Below are positions 1-9,178 of a stretch of 64,000 bases of DNA, piece after piece (positions within the stretch are counted from its first letter, which is position 1; every line of letters begins with the position of its first letter). Both the position numbers and the translations under genes were made by a program. Source of the stretch: Clostridiales bacterium (GTDB taxonomy: Bacteria; Bacillota; Clostridia; Saccharofermentanales; Saccharofermentanaceae); assembly GCA_017527865.1 (NCBI GenBank), contig JAFXPN010000029.1:1-64000 (forward strand), written 5' to 3'. A model generated the notes under the pieces. The model saw only the letters and a list, made by a program, of their open reading frames with translations. It did no database searches and was not told where the DNA came from.

Positions 1-631
1 AATAACCTGAGAATTCATGTTTGATCTCCATGGTCGGTACGGGGATCGTATGCATGCCCTCGTTCATCCTCGTGCTCCTAGCGTGGCGTCTCTCTTCCTC
101 TGTGGAGACATCCTCGATCCTTATAAGCATGGATGGTTTATTGAGCCACAGGTTGGTAGTAATCTTCTCGAGCATGGAATCCGAAGTGCCGAGTATCATG
201 ATGGCTTTCGGTCTGCATTCGATAATGGCTCTGCGCATGACCTGCGACCTCGTCGGATCGACAAACAGCGCCTGTCTTACCGATTCCATCTTGCTCGGAG
301 CCTTCTTTGCCGATGTTCCGGCAATGATCCTGCCTCCGTTTATAAGGAGACCGTCATCTATGAGATATTCGATATTGTTCTGACGGGCAACCGCTATGGC
401 ACGGGTACTCTTGCCCGTGCCGGACTGACCGACAAAAGCGATAACGGCAGTCTGAGACAATACTTCCCGCGTAAGCGCTTCGCTCTGAAGAATGGTATCG
501 GTGCTCTGTTCGGCAGACTTTGATTTGGATTCGGTCTGCGTGAAATCGATCTTCTTTAAAGTGGCTCGCAGTTCGGGAATGAGAGTGGGCTTTTTTTGCT
601 CTCCTGTCGATCTTGTCTCAGTTTCCGTCAT
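1..631 (-). CDS. P-loop NTPase family protein, C-terminus cut by window edge
   Basis: The frame is open from an ATG at 631 to the window edge, about 210 residues. The N-terminal 60 residues or so are polar and charged, then a Walker A motif (GQSGTGKST) follows a hydrophobic beta strand (AVIAF) at about residues 66-75. Later stretches (IMILGTSD, MLIRIEDV) look like further strands of a P-loop fold. The start codon shares one base with the yebC stop (TGATG), so the two genes are translationally coupled. I do not recognise the family; the C-terminal part that would decide it lies outside. ATP or GTP binding is a safe inference, any further function is not. Confidence 0.75.
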   Translation of the reverse strand, partial: MTETETRSTGEQKKPTLIPELRATLKKIDFTQTESKSKSAEQSTDTILQSEALTREVLSQTAVIAFVGQSGTGKSTRAIAVARQNNIEYLIDDGLLINGGRIIAGTSAKKAPSKMESVRQALFVDPTRSQVMRRAIIECRPKAIMILGTSDSMLEKITTNLWLNKPSMLIRIEDVSTEEERRHARSTRMNEGMHTIPVPTMEIKHEFSGY

Positions 632-1356
632 CAGTTATCCCAATTGTGATAAACTTCCTGAACGTCTTCATTTTCTTCCATCATGTCGAGCATCTTCTCG
701 AGATTCTCGGCGATCGCGGGATCTTCCACCTTGTTGAGAGTAATGGCTACGGGTCCGACACTCGAGTCGATGAATTCATATCCCTTGCTCTCGAGCGCGT
801 CTTTTACCTCGTAGTAGTCATCCGCTTCAGTGTCGATCTCATAGTACTCGTCTTCGGGTACGAAATCAGATGCTCCTGCTTCGAGCGCATCTTCCATAAC
901 TTTATCCTCATCCTCGAAGTCTTCTCTTGAGATAAGGATCACGCCCTTGTCTTCGAAAAGGAAAGAGACGCTTCCGTCAACACCGAGCTGTCCGCCGAAT
1001 TTTGAGAACATATGACGCACATCGGCAGCGGTCCTGTTGCGGTTGTTGGTCAGAGCCCTTACCATGATGGCGATACCGCCGGGACCGTATCCCTCGTACT
1101 GGATCTGTTCGTAGTCATCTCCTTCGCCGGCGCCCGCTGCTTTCTGTATAGCCCTCTTTATGTTGTCATTGGGCATATTTGCCGCCTTGGCCTTTGAAAT
1201 AACATCCTTGAGTTTGGAGTTACCCTCAGGATCAGGACCTCCTTCTTTTACTGCGATGGCGATGAGTTTTGCCATCTTGGTGAATACGGCGCCTTTTGCG
1301 GAATCCGCGGCCTCTTTTTTACGCTTGATATTATTCCATTTGGAATGTCCTGACAT
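631..1356 (-). CDS. yebC: YebC/PmpR family protein
   Basis: Full-length member at 241 residues, opening with the family signature MSGHSKWNNIK and carrying the conserved GYGPGG segment near residue 89. The family was long annotated as a transcriptional regulator; some members have more recently been linked to easing ribosome stalling at proline stretches. Which applies here is not visible. The start has a strong AGGAGG-type ribosome site about 6 bases upstream. It is the first gene of a leftward unit with the overlapping P-loop gene. Upstream it diverges from the pilus operon across 226 bases. Confidence 0.96.
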   Translation of the reverse strand: MSGHSKWNNIKRKKEAADSAKGAVFTKMAKLIAIAVKEGGPDPEGNSKLKDVISKAKAANMPNDNIKRAIQKAAGAGEGDDYEQIQYEGYGPGGIAIMVRALTNNRNRTAADVRHMFSKFGGQLGVDGSVSFLFEDKGVILISREDFEDEDKVMEDALEAGASDFVPEDEYYEIDTEADDYYEVKDALESKGYEFIDSSVGPVAITLNKVEDPAIAENLEKMLDMMEENEDVQEVYHNWDN

Positions 1357-1464
1357 GTTAACCTCCTGCAGGGATGTATTTAATTAGAAGATTTGTATGT
1401 ATTATAAATATAAAACAGTATATTTCCTATATTAGGGTGCAAAACCAACAAAAAAACTTGTTTT

Positions 1465-1494
1465 TTGAAAGCCCCTGTTGTATAGTTTTATAGA
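1465..1494 (+). promoter_or_regulatory. Candidate promoter of the pilus operon
   Basis: TTGAAA at 1465-1470 and TATAGA at 1489-1494 are separated by 18 bases, about 90 bases upstream of pilB. The match is moderate. The rest of the 1357-1582 gap is AT-rich and shows no other gene. Confidence 0.3.
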
Positions 1495-1582
1495 TATAAC
1501 AGCGTGGTGACGTGTTTTTTGTTACCTGCTTTATATTAACGGCGCATAATATCAAGCGCTTGAGCTTGGATCGGAGGCAAAC

Positions 1583-3253
1583 ATGAAGAGACTGGGAGAT
1601 ATTCTCATTGAGAGTGGATTCCTTACCGCAGCAGAGCTTGCGGAGGCGTTAAGTGTCCAGAAGGAGAGCGGGAAGAGACTTGGTGAAGTAATAACCGAGA
1701 TGGGGCTTATGTCAGAGTTCGACATACTCCGTGCGGTTTCCAGTCAGTACAATTATCCGATCATCGATCTTTCAAGTATAGATGTAGATCCCAGAGCTTT
1801 GAATCTGCTTAATGAGAAGTATTGTACCGAGAATACGGTAGTTCCTATCGGTTTTGATGATGAGCGTCTCGTTGTGGCGATCGATGACCCGTTCGACATC
1901 CTCGTTCAGGATGACCTGCAGTTCAGGACCGGATACGAGATCGTCCTTATGCTTGCCACAAGAACCGGTATCCTTGATACGATCAAAGCAAATTACGGTA
2001 AAGCGAGCGCAAGCGAAGCTGCTAAGGAATTGGGCGAGGACTTCAGCAGTGATGAGATCGAAGGTCTCTCTGCCGAGGTCGCAGATCAGGTTAACAGCGC
2101 TCCCGTTGTTAAGCTCGTTAATTCCATGATCGACTTTGCTATCCGCGCAGGTTCTTCCGATATTCATATCGAACCCATGGAGGACCGCGTAAGAGTAAGG
2201 ATCCGTATCGACGGCGTCATGCAGGAGATCATGAGCAACCCCGTATCTGCAAGAGATGCCATTACGACGAGAATCAAGATCCTGGGCGGAATGAATATCG
2301 CCGAGAAGCGTATCCCTCAGGACGGCCGTGTTCAGACGGAGATCAACGGAACCCCCGTCGACATGCGTGTATCTATCCTTCCTACTATCTGGGGTGAGAA
2401 GACGGTTATCCGTATCCTTGCCAAGAACGACGGAAACCTTAACAGGAAATATCTCGGTATATCCGATCACAATAACGATATGATCAACAAGATCATAAAG
2501 GTCCCGCAGGGCATCTGCCTTATCTCCGGACCTACAGGATCAGGTAAGACCACAACTCTTTATACTCTGCTCGCAGAGAAGAATACTCCCGAAGTTAATA
2601 TCATCACGGTCGAGGACCCTGTCGAGATCCGTATCCCCGGTCTTAACCAGGTTCAGGTTAATGCCAAAGCGGGAATGACATTCGCGAGCGGTCTGCGTTC
2701 TATCCTCCGTCAGGACCCTGACATCATCCTCGTCGGTGAGATCCGAGACGGTGAGACTGCCGAGATCGCGATGAGAGCTGCAATTACGGGACACCTTGTT
2801 TTCAGCACCATCCATACCAATGACGCCGTCTCGTCCATTAACCGTCTTGTCGATATGGGACTTGAGCCTTACATGGTATCTTCCGCTCTGGTAGGAGTTG
2901 TTGCACAGAGACTTGTACGCCGAATCTGCACCAACTGCCGTAAGGCATACGAGCCGGATCCCCAGATCATCAAACAGTTTCACTTCGAACCCGGACAGAA
3001 GCTCTACAAGGGCGAAGGATGTCAGGACTGCAATGATTCCGGTTATAAGGGAAGAATTGCCATTCACGAAGTTGTTGTTATTACAAAAGAGATGAAGGTG
3101 CTGCTCGAGAAGAGGGCGCCCGAGGAAGACATGAGACAGCTTGCTGTAAAGCAGGGCACACAGATGCTCATGGATTCCGCGCTTGCTTTGGTCGTTGAAG
3201 GCATCACGACCATCGACGAAGCGAACAGAGTTGCTTATTCAGTAGACGGATAA
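1583..3253 (+). CDS. pilB: Type IV pilus assembly ATPase PilB (GspE/PulE family)
   Basis: Hexameric cytoplasmic ATPase that powers pilus extension. The N-terminal 150 residues match an MshEN-type domain (opening MKRLGDILIESGFLT), followed by the GspE core. Walker A GPTGSGKTTT lies near residue 316 and the Walker B region (DPDIILVGEIRD) near 378. A zinc-binding pair of CxxC motifs near residues 449 and 480 is typical of PilB/GspE and absent from PilT. At 556 residues the length is normal. The ATG follows TCGGAGGC. It opens a tightly spaced operon running through pilO. Confidence 0.96.
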   Translation: MKRLGDILIESGFLTAAELAEALSVQKESGKRLGEVITEMGLMSEFDILRAVSSQYNYPIIDLSSIDVDPRALNLLNEKYCTENTVVPIGFDDERLVVAIDDPFDILVQDDLQFRTGYEIVLMLATRTGILDTIKANYGKASASEAAKELGEDFSSDEIEGLSAEVADQVNSAPVVKLVNSMIDFAIRAGSSDIHIEPMEDRVRVRIRIDGVMQEIMSNPVSARDAITTRIKILGGMNIAEKRIPQDGRVQTEINGTPVDMRVSILPTIWGEKTVIRILAKNDGNLNRKYLGISDHNNDMINKIIKVPQGICLISGPTGSGKTTTLYTLLAEKNTPEVNIITVEDPVEIRIPGLNQVQVNAKAGMTFASGLRSILRQDPDIILVGEIRDGETAEIAMRAAITGHLVFSTIHTNDAVSSINRLVDMGLEPYMVSSALVGVVAQRLVRRICTNCRKAYEPDPQIIKQFHFEPGQKLYKGEGCQDCNDSGYKGRIAIHEVVVITKEMKVLLEKRAPEEDMRQLAVKQGTQMLMDSALALVVEGITTIDEANRVAYSVDG

Positions 3254-3272
3254 TATTTAGGAGGTACGGAAA

Positions 3273-4388
3273 GTGGAAGGATTCAGCCTTACTATGGAGG
3301 CGATTCTGGCGGAGTCCGTCAGAAGAGGTGCATCTGATACACACATCACAGCGGGACTTCCCCCTATGATCAGAGTATCGGGTGAACTCATGCCTTTGAC
3401 GAATCAGATCTTGACACCGGAGGATACGGAATTCCTCTGCAAGTCGATGATCGATAAGTCAAGACAGCAGTATCTGGCGGAAAGAGGAGAGATCGACTTC
3501 TCATTTGTTGTAGCTGATTACAGCCGTTTCAGATGCAACATCTACAAGCAGAGAGGTACATTTGCTCTTGCAGCGAGAACAATTACCAATGAGATCCCGA
3601 CCTGTGAGCGTTTGGGACTGCCTTTGCTCTTCAAGGAGCTGGCATTAAAGCCGAGAGGACTGATCCTTGTTACGGGTCCCACGGGTTCCGGTAAGTCCAC
3701 AACACTGGCTGCTATGGTAGGTCACATCAATACGGTTAAGAGATGTCACGTTCTTACATTGGAGGAGCCTATCGAGTATCTTCATAATCATGGTGAGGCG
3801 ATGATCAACCAGAGAGAAGTTCACGAGGATACACTTTCCTTCGCGAATGCCTTGAGAGCTGCTCTCCGTGAAGACCCCGATGTTATCCTTGTCGGTGAGA
3901 TGCGTGACCTTGATACCATCAGTACTGCGATCACTGCAGCTGAGACGGGTCACTTGGTCCTTTCCACACTTCATACTTCATCAGCTTCCGATACCGTTAA
4001 CCGTATCATAGACGTTTTCCCTCCTCATCAGCAGGATCAGATCAGAGTACAGCTCGGTTCCATCATCGTAGCGGTTATCTGCCAGACTCTTGTTCCGAGA
4101 ATAAACGGAGGAAGATGCGCTGCCTTTGAGATCATGCTTGCTAATGATGCTATCCGCAATAACATCCGTGAAGGTAAGACATATCAGATAGACAGTGCTA
4201 TCGCTACGAACCTGCAGGCAGGCATGTGTCCTTTGGACTTCTACCTTGCCGAGCTTGTTAAGAGAAAGATAATCTCCAGAGAAACGGCTATGCAGAGATG
4301 CCGCTTCCCCGATGATCTTAAGAGATATATCAACAACGTCGGCGGTCCTGCGAACAGCCCGTTGTTCGGAGATATCGATTTTCAGTAA
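3273..4388 (+). CDS. pilT: Type IV pilus retraction ATPase PilT
   Basis: Retraction motor of the pilus, which allows twitching-type movement. It has 371 residues, with Walker A GPTGSGKSTT at about 135-144, an Asp-rich Walker B region (DPDVILVGEMRD), the His motif THTSS-like segment (LSTLHTSSASDT), and the PilT-type C-terminal helix (AIRNNIREGK). The start is a GTG preceded by AGGAGGT at a good distance, and no ATG nearby fits as well. It lies 19 bases after pilB. A PilT next to PilB implies retractile pili rather than a pure secretion pseudopilus. Confidence 0.95.
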   Translation: MEGFSLTMEAILAESVRRGASDTHITAGLPPMIRVSGELMPLTNQILTPEDTEFLCKSMIDKSRQQYLAERGEIDFSFVVADYSRFRCNIYKQRGTFALAARTITNEIPTCERLGLPLLFKELALKPRGLILVTGPTGSGKSTTLAAMVGHINTVKRCHVLTLEEPIEYLHNHGEAMINQREVHEDTLSFANALRAALREDPDVILVGEMRDLDTISTAITAAETGHLVLSTLHTSSASDTVNRIIDVFPPHQQDQIRVQLGSIIVAVICQTLVPRINGGRCAAFEIMLANDAIRNNIREGKTYQIDSAIATNLQAGMCPLDFYLAELVKRKIISRETAMQRCRFPDDLKRYINNVGGPANSPLFGDIDFQ

Positions 4389-4415
4389 GTAAAATTAATA
4401 CAGGAGGAATGATAT

Positions 4416-5624
4416 ATGCCTAATTTCAGATATCAGGTTCTGGACGAGCACGGCAAATCGTCATCGGGTGTTCTTGATGCATCAAGTGTCGCAGACGCAT
4501 CAAGAAAGCTGAAGGCGGACGGCAAATTCATCGTCTCATTAGAGCTTGATAAGGGTCAGGGTCTTGCCAATATGGAAATTGGCAGCAAACGACTCAATAC
4601 TAAGGAGCTGGTATTGATCACAAGACAGTTGGCATCCTTGTTATCAGCAGGTATCACGGTTGTCAGATCCTTGGACATGCTTTATCAGCAGTGTGAGACC
4701 AAGAGGTCCAAGAGGGTTATCGGTGAAGTCTATGAGCAGATCCAGTCCGGTAAGTCTCTTTCAGAAGCATTTAAGGAACAGAAAGACGCAATCCCTTCGA
4801 TCATGTACTCGATGGTATCCGCAGGTGAGGAATCCGGTCGACTTGACGAGATCATGGAGCGACTTGCCGTTCACTTCCAGAAAGAATCAAAGCTCAAGAA
4901 TAAGATATCGTCCGCAATGACATATCCTAAGATCCTTGCAGGATTGACAGTATGTATCGTTGTAGGTCTCATGACATTCCTCGTTCCCGGTATCGCAGAT
5001 ACGATCACCGGTCTCGGCGGTGAACTTCCTGGCCTTACCAAGTTCATCATGGCTGTATCTAATTCACTCGTTCATTATTGGTTCATTTATCTCGGTGTCG
5101 GCGGTGCGATCGTATTCATATTCAACACATGGAAGCGTTCCGAGAGGGGACACGCCCAGTGGGATATGTTGATGTTGAGAATCCCGGTCGTAGGAAAAGC
5201 AACAAAGATGAATGCTGCTGCAAGATTCACACGTACCGTATCGACATTGCTTAAATCCGGTATCTCGGTAATCACGGCAGTAGAGATAACCGGTTCTTCA
5301 CTTGATAATGTTATCTTGGAGAAGAAACTGAGTGACGCAAGAGTTGAGATCCGTAAGGGTTCATCTTTGTCGAAGGCTATCAAGCCCATAACCGAATTCC
5401 CTCCTATGATCTATGCCATGACGGCTATCGGTGAGGAATCCGGTACATTGGATACCATTCTTGATAAGGCTGCCGATTACTTTGAGGATGAGGCGGATGC
5501 CGCAACTGCCAAGATGACGGCGGCTCTCGAGCCTCTTATGCTTATCGTTATGGCTATCGTAATCGGTCTTACGGTAGGCGGAATCGCGATGCCTATCTTT
5601 ACAATGGCTCAGTTTATTGGTTGA
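4416..5624 (+). CDS. pilC: Type IV pilus inner-membrane platform protein PilC (GspF family)
   Basis: Membrane platform on which PilB and PilT act. It has 402 residues and two GspF repeats, each with the family's LARQL/FTR-type entry helix (ITRQLASLLSAGI near 70 and FTRTVSTLLKSGI near 270). Three strongly hydrophobic segments lie near residues 165-190, 215-235 and 370-395. The motif GEESG occurs in both halves. The ATG follows AGGAGGA. It sits between pilT and pilM with short gaps. Confidence 0.95.
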   Translation: MPNFRYQVLDEHGKSSSGVLDASSVADASRKLKADGKFIVSLELDKGQGLANMEIGSKRLNTKELVLITRQLASLLSAGITVVRSLDMLYQQCETKRSKRVIGEVYEQIQSGKSLSEAFKEQKDAIPSIMYSMVSAGEESGRLDEIMERLAVHFQKESKLKNKISSAMTYPKILAGLTVCIVVGLMTFLVPGIADTITGLGGELPGLTKFIMAVSNSLVHYWFIYLGVGGAIVFIFNTWKRSERGHAQWDMLMLRIPVVGKATKMNAAARFTRTVSTLLKSGISVITAVEITGSSLDNVILEKKLSDARVEIRKGSSLSKAIKPITEFPPMIYAMTAIGEESGTLDTILDKAADYFEDEADAATAKMTAALEPLMLIVMAIVIGLTVGGIAMPIFTMAQFIG

Positions 5625-5640
5625 AAGGAGAATAAAATAT

Positions 5641-6753
5641 ATGGCATTATCAACAGGAAGAGGAACTCAGTACATGGTGCTCGATATGTCCAGCCCCAAC
5701 CTCAAGCTTGCTGTAGGTTCCTATAATACAAAGACAGGCGTTGTCAGCATAGAGAAAGTCGGAGTTATCCCTCTCGAAGCAGATTCCATCAACGACGGTC
5801 AGATTGCAGATTCCTTCGGTGTCAACATGGCGCTGAAGCACGCATGGGCCAAGATGGGCATAAATACAAAGAACTGTATTATCACTACTGAAGGAAGCTT
5901 TATGCATACCCGTGACCTCGAGATCCCTCAGGTCGGCGCTAACCAGATCAGCGACATGGTCAAGTTCGAGCTTATGGGACAGAGCAGCAGTAAGGATATG
6001 TCCGTTGACTACATCGTTTACGGTGACGGTGTTGACGAAGAGACCAATGCTAAGAAGCTCAAGATCAGAGCTACAGCAGTTCCTTCCGATACCGTACTCG
6101 CATTCAGGGATTTCCTTAAGGACATGGAGAAGACCCCCGTTGCCCTTGATACCAACCAGAATGCAGTCCGCAAGTTGTTTGACGGCGGCATCATCAACGG
6201 TAATGTGAACGTTAACCAGTCAACACTTCTCCTTATCGAGCTTTCCGGAGCAACAACAACCGTAACCATCCTTGATAAGGGCTTCCCGATCCTTACAAGA
6301 AGACTGCAGTTCGGTCACAACACAATCCGCCAGGTAGCAGAGTCAATGAAGAAGCTTCAGGGCGGAGACAACCAGTCTTCACTCGCAAGGAGACTTAACA
6401 TTACGAAGAGCGATTCCGAGATGTCGGTAGATCCTTCAGAGGTCGATTTGTGGCATGAGTCTCTTGCCGAGACCCCGGCTTTGCAGAGTGCTGCGAATGC
6501 ATACTTTAAGAGCCTTACGGATGCAGTATCCCGTACAGCTCAGTTTGCAATCTCCAAGTTCCATATCGACAGCATCAGCACATGTTTCCTTTATGGTTCA
6601 GGTGCCGGTTATAAGAAGATCGACAAGGAATTGTCAAATCAGCTGTCTACACAGGTTGAAGTATTGAATACGATCAGCACTGTAAACGGACCCAAGGATT
6701 TCCTGTTGCCTCAGTTCATCAACTGCTGCGGCGCATTGATCAGGAACGACTGA
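5641..6753 (+). CDS. pilM: Type IV pilus assembly protein PilM
   Basis: Actin-fold cytoplasmic protein that links the motor to the PilN/PilO membrane scaffold. The sequence (370 residues) has the PilM-type alternation of strand and helix, with LIELSGATTTVTIL in the middle as the phosphate-2-like strand and a late YGSGAGYKKID segment. I chose the ATG at 5641 because AAAGGAG lies 10 bases before it; an upstream TTG at 5617 overlaps pilC and lacks a ribosome site. Similarity is recognised partly from gene order, since PilM diverges in Gram-positives. Confidence 0.85.
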   Translation: MALSTGRGTQYMVLDMSSPNLKLAVGSYNTKTGVVSIEKVGVIPLEADSINDGQIADSFGVNMALKHAWAKMGINTKNCIITTEGSFMHTRDLEIPQVGANQISDMVKFELMGQSSSKDMSVDYIVYGDGVDEETNAKKLKIRATAVPSDTVLAFRDFLKDMEKTPVALDTNQNAVRKLFDGGIINGNVNVNQSTLLLIELSGATTTVTILDKGFPILTRRLQFGHNTIRQVAESMKKLQGGDNQSSLARRLNITKSDSEMSVDPSEVDLWHESLAETPALQSAANAYFKSLTDAVSRTAQFAISKFHIDSISTCFLYGSGAGYKKIDKELSNQLSTQVEVLNTISTVNGPKDFLLPQFINCCGALIRND

Positions 6754-6771
6754 TAAGGAGGAGATTGTTAT

Positions 6772-7695
6772 ATGGCATTATTAGGATCAAATAAGAATAT
6801 CTCGAAGAAGGATATCAACTTCTTCGGAGAATTTACCGCATCTGCGCGTAAGCAGACACAGGTTTTGGCTGTTGTCGTATTTGTCGGTATCGTAGCAATC
6901 GGCTTATGTCTTGCCATTGTTGTCTACGATATCTTCCGCAACACAGGTGTTCAGCGTGATGTAGATTCGCTTAACGCAACACTTGCAAGCGATGAGTATG
7001 CAGGACTTGAGCTTAAGTCACAGTCATTGCAGGAAGAGATCAATGATAAGAATCAGTATTACTACACATTGACTGAGATGAGAAGGATCGTTGATGAGAC
7101 GACATCCGTTTCCATGGAAGTCATCGATACTCTCGGTGAATCGATTCCCAGCGATGCATATGTAAGCACCTATATGGTAACTGGTAATAATCTTACTGTT
7201 ACCGGTGAGACCTTCAGCTACTATGATGCTGCAAATATATGCTATCTGCTTAATCAGTCAGATATATTTGCAAGCGAGGTGGCTCCTGCCATCGAGCGCA
7301 ACGAAGGTGACTTCATCGGTGAAGTTGAGAATCCTGAAGAGAACCCGATCGATGTTTATTATGATTTCTCCGTATCGGGAAATCTGATCTCCGATTCCAT
7401 TATCTCTGTAGGTCACTATCAGAATACCGAGACCGGTGTTATCGCTTTGAGCGGTGTTTCAACACAGAAGGTTGCTATCGGAGACAACTATGAATTTACC
7501 GGAATCGCTTCTTACACGGCAAACGGTAATACATATACGCTTGTATCTATCAACATCAACGACGTTACATTGAGCGAAGCTGAGTTTGCAGAGGTTATGA
7601 GCGAGGATAAGTTGACCGGTATGGCAACCGGAAATGTCGAGATCTCACTGTACTATACGCTCGGTGAGGCAACAGAAGAAGGGAGTGCTGAATAA
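6772..7695 (+). CDS. pilN: PilN-like type IV pilus assembly protein
   Basis: 307 residues: a short basic cytoplasmic N-terminus, one membrane segment at about residues 32-54, a helical stretch (SLQEEINDKNQ) and a mixed C-terminal domain. This matches the PilN plan of a cytoplasmic tail that binds PilM, a single helix and a coiled coil. The sequence itself is poorly conserved, so the call rests on topology plus its position between pilM and a PilO-like gene. The stop codon shares its last base with the pilO start (TAATG). Confidence 0.8.
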   Translation: MALLGSNKNISKKDINFFGEFTASARKQTQVLAVVVFVGIVAIGLCLAIVVYDIFRNTGVQRDVDSLNATLASDEYAGLELKSQSLQEEINDKNQYYYTLTEMRRIVDETTSVSMEVIDTLGESIPSDAYVSTYMVTGNNLTVTGETFSYYDAANICYLLNQSDIFASEVAPAIERNEGDFIGEVENPEENPIDVYYDFSVSGNLISDSIISVGHYQNTETGVIALSGVSTQKVAIGDNYEFTGIASYTANGNTYTLVSININDVTLSEAEFAEVMSEDKLTGMATGNVEISLYYTLGEATEEGSAE

Positions 7696-8681
7696 TGGGT
7701 AATATCGGAAAGCGTGAAAGATATTTATTGATACTCTTAGGTATCATACTGGGTGTGTTCCTGATATGGTTCTTTGGTATCCGCAACCTGAATGCCAGAT
7801 ATGATGAACTGGTAAATCAGAGAAATGAGCTTCAGGCCCAGCTTGATTATTATGAGTCTCTTAAGACACAGAATGCTGAAGCACAGGCACAGATCAACGA
7901 GCTCAAGACAAACATATCTGACATGGAAGGCACATTCCTGCCGTACCTTTGCTCAGAAGCTATCGAGCAGTATGTTCTTAAGACATTTGAAGATGCAGGA
8001 TGCCCTTACCTTGTATCGGTGAGTGCTTCAGACGTTATCCCCGCCCAGGCTACACTTCCGGACGGATCCGCCGCTACGGATATCCTGCGTGCCAAGAGAA
8101 TCGCTGTTCAGTACTGCACGACCGACGGTTATAATATCCCTCAGTACAACAGAAGCACTACCGTTATTTCCAACGGTACGGTCGATGAAGAATTATTGAC
8201 TTCCTATCTCGATCAGATGGTATGGACCGGTGCTGATTCCCGTGAAGGATATGATGAATTCATCGATGCTCTCAAGGTATTTGAGACAGTTGATGAGGAT
8301 GCCGTCAAGATCAATTCAGTCAGCATCACGGCAGAAGGCGGCTACATCCTTCTTAATGCTGAGATTGATTTCTACTCAGCTTCCTTCAGCCAGAGAGTTT
8401 CCACTCCTGATGTCTCTGCACCTTATGTAACATGGAATGGTTCTACGAACATCAATACTTCTGCAGGATTCATCGGATTCCCGTTCATTGTTGAGGATCC
8501 TAACAGTGAGTGGTTCGGATATATCATGACTGATTCCCAGGCTACAACGGGCAACAGACCGTTCGCTACATATTATTCTGCAGCGATCTTCAGAAACGAA
8601 GTCGAGTTGAACGGACTTGCAGCTGTACTTGAACTTGACAATGCCGCTGCTGCACCTGCTGACGAGCCGGTAGAAGAGTAA
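7695..8681 (+). CDS. pilO: PilO-like type IV pilus assembly protein
   Basis: 328 residues with one N-terminal membrane helix (about 9-27), a coiled coil rich in Q, E and L at about 35-80 (RNELQAQLDYYESL), then a larger external domain. This is the PilO plan; PilO pairs with PilN in the membrane. It is longer than proteobacterial PilO (about 200 residues), the extra length lying C-terminally. The last residues are acidic and alanine-rich. It ends the first pilus transcription unit; the pilin genes follow behind their own promoter. Confidence 0.78.
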   Translation: MGNIGKRERYLLILLGIILGVFLIWFFGIRNLNARYDELVNQRNELQAQLDYYESLKTQNAEAQAQINELKTNISDMEGTFLPYLCSEAIEQYVLKTFEDAGCPYLVSVSASDVIPAQATLPDGSAATDILRAKRIAVQYCTTDGYNIPQYNRSTTVISNGTVDEELLTSYLDQMVWTGADSREGYDEFIDALKVFETVDEDAVKINSVSITAEGGYILLNAEIDFYSASFSQRVSTPDVSAPYVTWNGSTNINTSAGFIGFPFIVEDPNSEWFGYIMTDSQATTGNRPFATYYSAAIFRNEVELNGLAAVLELDNAAAAPADEPVEE

Positions 8682-8699
8682 GATTTCACGATTGTGGAA

Positions 8700-8756
8700 A
8701 AATTGTGAAAAAAAAGTGAAAAAAGGTATTGCATTAATTAACATAGGTGTTATACT
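8700..8756 (+). promoter_or_regulatory. Strong promoter of the short pilin, with A-tract upstream element
   Basis: TTGCAT at 8729-8734 and TATACT at 8751-8756 are separated by 16 bases. Three A-tracts, each preceded by GTG, occupy about 8700-8726 just above the -35 and resemble an UP element that binds the RNA polymerase alpha subunit. The pilin ATG lies 38 bases after the -10, behind AGGAGGT. Confidence 0.65.
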
Positions 8757-8793
8757 AAAGCTACAAACTTAATACTTACAGGAGGTAAGACAA

Positions 8794-8985
8794 ATGAAGA
8801 AGATTCAGAAGACTAAGAAGGGTTTCACACTCGTTGAGATGGTTCTCGTTATCGCAATCATCGTTATCTTGGCTGCTGTTCTCCTCATCGGTGTTGCTGG
8901 ATACCTTAACAGAGCAAGAAATGCTGCTGCAAGCCTTTCCAAGCACAACAGTGCAACCGAAGAGGCAGTCGACGCTATTGCATAA
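8794..8985 (+). CDS. Short type IV prepilin, stem-only (probable major pilin)
   Basis: 63 residues with a basic leader ending KKG, cleavage expected before FTLVE, and Glu at mature position 5, as class III signal peptides require. The mature protein would be only 53 residues: the hydrophobic alpha-1 helix with Tyr27, then a short polar tail (SKHNSATEEAVDAIA). No globular head is present. The gene has its own A-tract promoter, a consensus ribosome site and a strong terminator, which suggests high expression and hence the major subunit. Short pilins of similar plan occur in Geobacter (PilA-N). Processing would need a prepilin peptidase from outside this window. Confidence 0.88.
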   Translation: MKKIQKTKKGFTLVEMVLVIAIIVILAAVLLIGVAGYLNRARNAAASLSKHNSATEEAVDAIA

Positions 8986-9007
8986 TCTAATAGCTGATTA
9001 AGCCGGA

Positions 9008-9039
9008 TGTGGGGACGGAAACGTCCCCACATTTTATTT
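9008..9039 (+). terminator. Intrinsic terminator after the short pilin
   Basis: A perfect 10-bp GC-rich stem (9008-9017 with 9022-9031) is closed by a GAAA tetraloop and followed by TTTTATTT. It lies 22 bases after the pilin stop and separates the pilin transcript from the next prepilin gene. Confidence 0.92.
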
Positions 9040-9100
9040 GCAACAGGTTTTTCAGGTGACACGATTTTGATTATATTTTAAACAAATTGTGAATTAGAGA

Positions 9101-9128
9101 TTGAATTTTCCCCCTGACACTGTATAAT
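9101..9128 (+). promoter_or_regulatory. Promoter of the second prepilin unit
   Basis: TTGAAT at 9101-9106 and a consensus TATAAT at 9123-9128 with a 16-base spacer, about 50 bases upstream of the 99-residue prepilin. It lies just past the terminator of the short pilin, so the three downstream prepilins can be made separately. Confidence 0.65.
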
Positions 9129-9178
9129 GTAAGAGCAGGAAAATAATTATTAACAAGTTTGATCAGCCTGAGGTAATT

